Assembly: GCA_902783205.1 (NCBI GenBank)
Contig: CACZQE010000142.1
Span: 1-7,570, forward strand
Length of the DNA: 7,570 bases
Direction: 5' to 3'
DNA from: an uncultured Lachnospiraceae bacterium
GTDB lineage: Bacteria > Bacillota_A > Clostridia > Lachnospirales > Lachnospiraceae
This document shows positions 6,035 through 7,570 of the stretch, in pieces. The notes below the pieces were generated by a model. The model searched no databases. It saw only the letters and a list, made by a program, of their open reading frames with translations, and was not told where the DNA came from. How positions within the stretch are numbered: position 1 is the first letter of the stretch; every line of letters starts with the position of its first letter. The position numbers were made by a program, and so were the translations under genes.

Positions 6035-6037
6035 CAT

Positions 6038-6394
6038 ATGAAAGGACAGATTCAGACAGATCTGGGACAGATTTTTATTGATGAAGAAGTAATTGCCAAG
6101 TATGCCGGTATTACGGCGGTCGAGTGTTTTGGCATTGTGGGCATGGCTTCCGTCAACGTAAAAGACGGGCTGGTCCGCCTTCTCCGCAGGGACAATCTCA
6201 CAAAGGGTGTCCATGTAAGTATTGACGATAACAAGATCAGAATTGATTTCCACATTATCGTTGTATACGGATTGTCCATCGCCACAGTAACGGAAAATCT
6301 CATTCAGAATGTAAAGTATAAGGTGGAAAAACTTACGAAGATGACTGTAGATAAAATCAATGTCTATGTTGAAGGCGTACGTATTGTAGACTGA
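6038..6394 (+). CDS. yloU: Asp23/Gls24 family envelope-associated protein
   Basis: A 118-residue protein, close to the roughly 120 residues of Bacillus YloU. Asp23/Gls24 proteins are small, abundant cytoplasmic or membrane-associated proteins linked to envelope stress; the exact molecular role is unclear. The family pattern is visible throughout: GQIFIDEEVIAKYAGITAVECFGIVGM (split by the usual A..G..G spacing), DGLVRLLRR, KGVHVSIDDNKIRIDFHIIVVYG, IATVTENLIQNVKYKVEKLT and a terminal VDKINVYVEGVRI. There is no membrane segment or signal peptide. The gene lies 37 bases before fakA, an order conserved in Firmicutes. No promoter is visible between the terminator at 5978-6004 and this start, so transcription may depend on read-through from rpmB or on a promoter I cannot recognise. 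Confidence 0.93.
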   Translation: MKGQIQTDLGQIFIDEEVIAKYAGITAVECFGIVGMASVNVKDGLVRLLRRDNLTKGVHVSIDDNKIRIDFHIIVVYGLSIATVTENLIQNVKYKVEKLTKMTVDKINVYVEGVRIVD

Positions 6395-6419
6395 TCATCC
6401 GTTGCGGTGACGCAGGAGT

Positions 6420-6426
6420 AAGGAGG
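6420..6426 (+). promoter_or_regulatory. Ribosome binding site of fakA
   Basis: AAGGAGG lies five bases before a GTG at 6432 and eleven before an in-frame ATG at 6438. Both starts are possible. GTG is preferred because the resulting MSMNSIDAKTL matches, in length and pattern, the N-terminus I recall for Bacillus YloV. Confidence 0.65.
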
Positions 6427-6431
6427 AAATT

Positions 6432-7570
6432 GTGAGCATGAATAGCATTGATGCCAAAACCCTTCAGAGGCTGTTTCTGGCCGGTGCCAATCGTATAAAC
6501 GAACAGAAGGAATATATCAATGAGTTGAATGTCTTTCCGGTCCCTGACGGAGATACGGGAAGCAATATGTCTATGACGATCATGTCAGCCGCAAAAGAGG
6601 TAGGAGCCATCAGCGAGCCCACCATGAAGAGTGTCTGTAAGGCAATCAGCAGCGGATCTCTTCGGGGCGCCAGAGGTAACTCGGGCGTAATCCTGTCTCA
6701 GCTTTTCCGCGGCTTCACCCGTGCAGTCTCTTCAGAAGAGACACTGGGTGTGGAAATGATCGCCCAGGGCTTCCAGCGGGCAGTGGAGACTGCCTATAAG
6801 GCGGTCATGAAACCCAAAGAAGGTACCATACTTACAGTTGCTAAAGGTATGGCTGACAAAGCGGCCGAACTGGTAAAGGAAAACCCCGGGATGGAGCTGA
6901 TTCCCTTTGCCGAGACGGTTGTAACTTACGGATACGAAGTTCTTGCCAGAACACCGGACATGCTTCCTGTTCTTAAAGAAGCAGGTGTTGTGGATTCAGG
7001 CGGACAGGGTCTTATGGAAGTGCTTCAGGGCGCGCTTGACTCCCTCACGGGTAAAGTGACGGAGGTAGTCGTTCCTGATACAAGCGGACTTCCCTCTACG
7101 GAGGACTTTGTAAGGCCTCCGATTTCAACAGACGATATCAAGTTCGGATACTGTACCGAGTTTATTGTCATGTTAAATGAGCCTATGGATGCCGATACGG
7201 AGAACGAATTCAAGAAATACCTGCTCTCCATCGGTGATTCCCTTGTATGTGTGGCTGACGATGAGATCTGTAAAGTCCATGTACATACCAATCATCCGGG
7301 ACAGGCTTTTGAAAAAGGACTGACTTTCGGTTCTCTCTGTAATATGAAGGTTGATAACATGCGGATCGAGCATGAGGAAAAGCTGATCAAAGACGCTGTA
7401 AATGTCGCCAAAAGACAGAGAGAGCAGGAGAGACTGGAAGAAGAGAAAAAGAAAGCGGCAGCTGCTGCGGAACCGGCCAAAAAGCTTGGTTTTGTTGCGG
7501 TATCAGTCGGTGAGGGATTTACGGAACTCTTCCTGGGACTGGGCGTGGACCGGATCATCGAGGGCGGTCA
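6432..7570 (+). CDS. fakA: Fatty acid kinase subunit FakA (DhaL/Dak2 domain protein), N-terminal 379 residues (partial)
   Basis: This is the ATP-binding subunit of the cytoplasmic fatty acid kinase, which phosphorylates fatty acids held by FakB (DegV-family) partners for entry into phospholipid synthesis. The N-terminal DhaL domain (about 8-205) has NVFPVPDGDTGSNM with the nucleotide/Mg2+ motif DGDTG at 39-43, GSLRGARGNSGVILSQ, PKEGTILTV and VVDSGGQG. The middle domain shows FGYCTEF at 238-244 and HVHT at 283-286, the conserved Cys and His region of FakA. A charged, Lys/Glu/Ala-rich linker (313-351) leads to the C-terminal DegV-like domain, which begins GFVAVSVGEGFTELF and is cut at the window edge. 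The complete family is about 550 residues. The frame is open with no stop to the edge. The gene follows yloU by 37 bases and is presumably cotranscribed. If the ATG at 6438 is used instead, the protein is two residues shorter. Confidence 0.95.
   Translation, partial: MSMNSIDAKTLQRLFLAGANRINEQKEYINELNVFPVPDGDTGSNMSMTIMSAAKEVGAISEPTMKSVCKAISSGSLRGARGNSGVILSQLFRGFTRAVSSEETLGVEMIAQGFQRAVETAYKAVMKPKEGTILTVAKGMADKAAELVKENPGMELIPFAETVVTYGYEVLARTPDMLPVLKEAGVVDSGGQGLMEVLQGALDSLTGKVTEVVVPDTSGLPSTEDFVRPPISTDDIKFGYCTEFIVMLNEPMDADTENEFKKYLLSIGDSLVCVADDEICKVHVHTNHPGQAFEKGLTFGSLCNMKVDNMRIEHEEKLIKDAVNVAKRQREQERLEEEKKKAAAAAEPAKKLGFVAVSVGEGFTELFLGLGVDRIIEGG

Noticed and set aside
5933..6037. Upstream in-frame ATG extending the Asp23 protein by 35 residues
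   Set aside because: The extension runs through the hairpins and the rpmB terminator and has no ribosome binding site; GGAGGAG serves the ATG at 6038.
1..7570. Mobile element, defence island, CRISPR array or tRNA
   Set aside because: No transposase, integrase, spaced direct repeats, cloverleaf or terminal inverted repeats were seen; every substantial stretch is covered by conserved chromosomal genes.

Overview
The window looks like a chromosomal core region of a mid-GC, low-to-moderate complexity Firmicute of the Clostridia, most likely Lachnospiraceae-like. The reasons are strong AGGAGG-type ribosome binding sites, the Firmicutes gene order rpmB - Asp23/Gls24 protein (yloU) - fatty acid kinase (fakA/yloV), the DUF2953 - GerW/YtfJ pair, and a very large fused acyl-CoA dehydratase activase typical of anaerobic clostridia. 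I see no IS element, phage gene, CRISPR array, tRNA or rRNA. Taxonomy is inference from gene content only.

Layout. Positions 1-1802 (minus strand, running off the left edge) encode the N-terminal 600 residues of a tandem BcrA/BadF-type ATPase (2-hydroxyacyl-CoA dehydratase activase). A 189-base divergent spacer (1803-1991) holds back-to-back promoters, including a perfect TTGACA-N17-TATAAT promoter reading right. That promoter drives a CorA-family Mg2+ transporter (1992-2927), followed by a rhomboid-like membrane protein with a C-terminal zinc ribbon that has lost the protease residues (2983-3813). A second good promoter (3837-3865) starts a three-gene unit: an unrecognised 105-residue protein (3883-4200), a DUF2953 membrane protein with a TTG start and a long acidic insert (4223-5155), and a GerW/YtfJ-family protein (5169-5594). 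The ribosomal protein L28 gene rpmB (5722-5907) has its own candidate promoter and is closed by a strong intrinsic terminator (5978-6004). The Asp23/Gls24 gene (6038-6394) and fakA (6432 to the right edge) follow.

How the genes work together. The CorA and rhomboid-like genes probably share a transcript, but no functional link is evident. DUF2953 and GerW/YtfJ form a recurrent pair in Firmicutes, linked to sporulation in Bacillus. FakA is the ATP-binding kinase subunit that phosphorylates fatty acids bound to DegV-type FakB proteins; YloU is its habitual neighbour.

Most of the window is ordinary conserved chromosome. I do not see a convincing undescribed multi-gene system. The points most worth a second look are the zinc-ribbon rhomboid pseudoprotease, the nested hairpins and terminator between rpmB and yloU with no visible downstream promoter, a hairpin that places the rpmB Shine-Dalgarno in its loop, the unknown 105-residue protein leading the DUF2953/GerW unit, and the tandem activase that appears to carry all four iron-sulfur cysteines in one chain.
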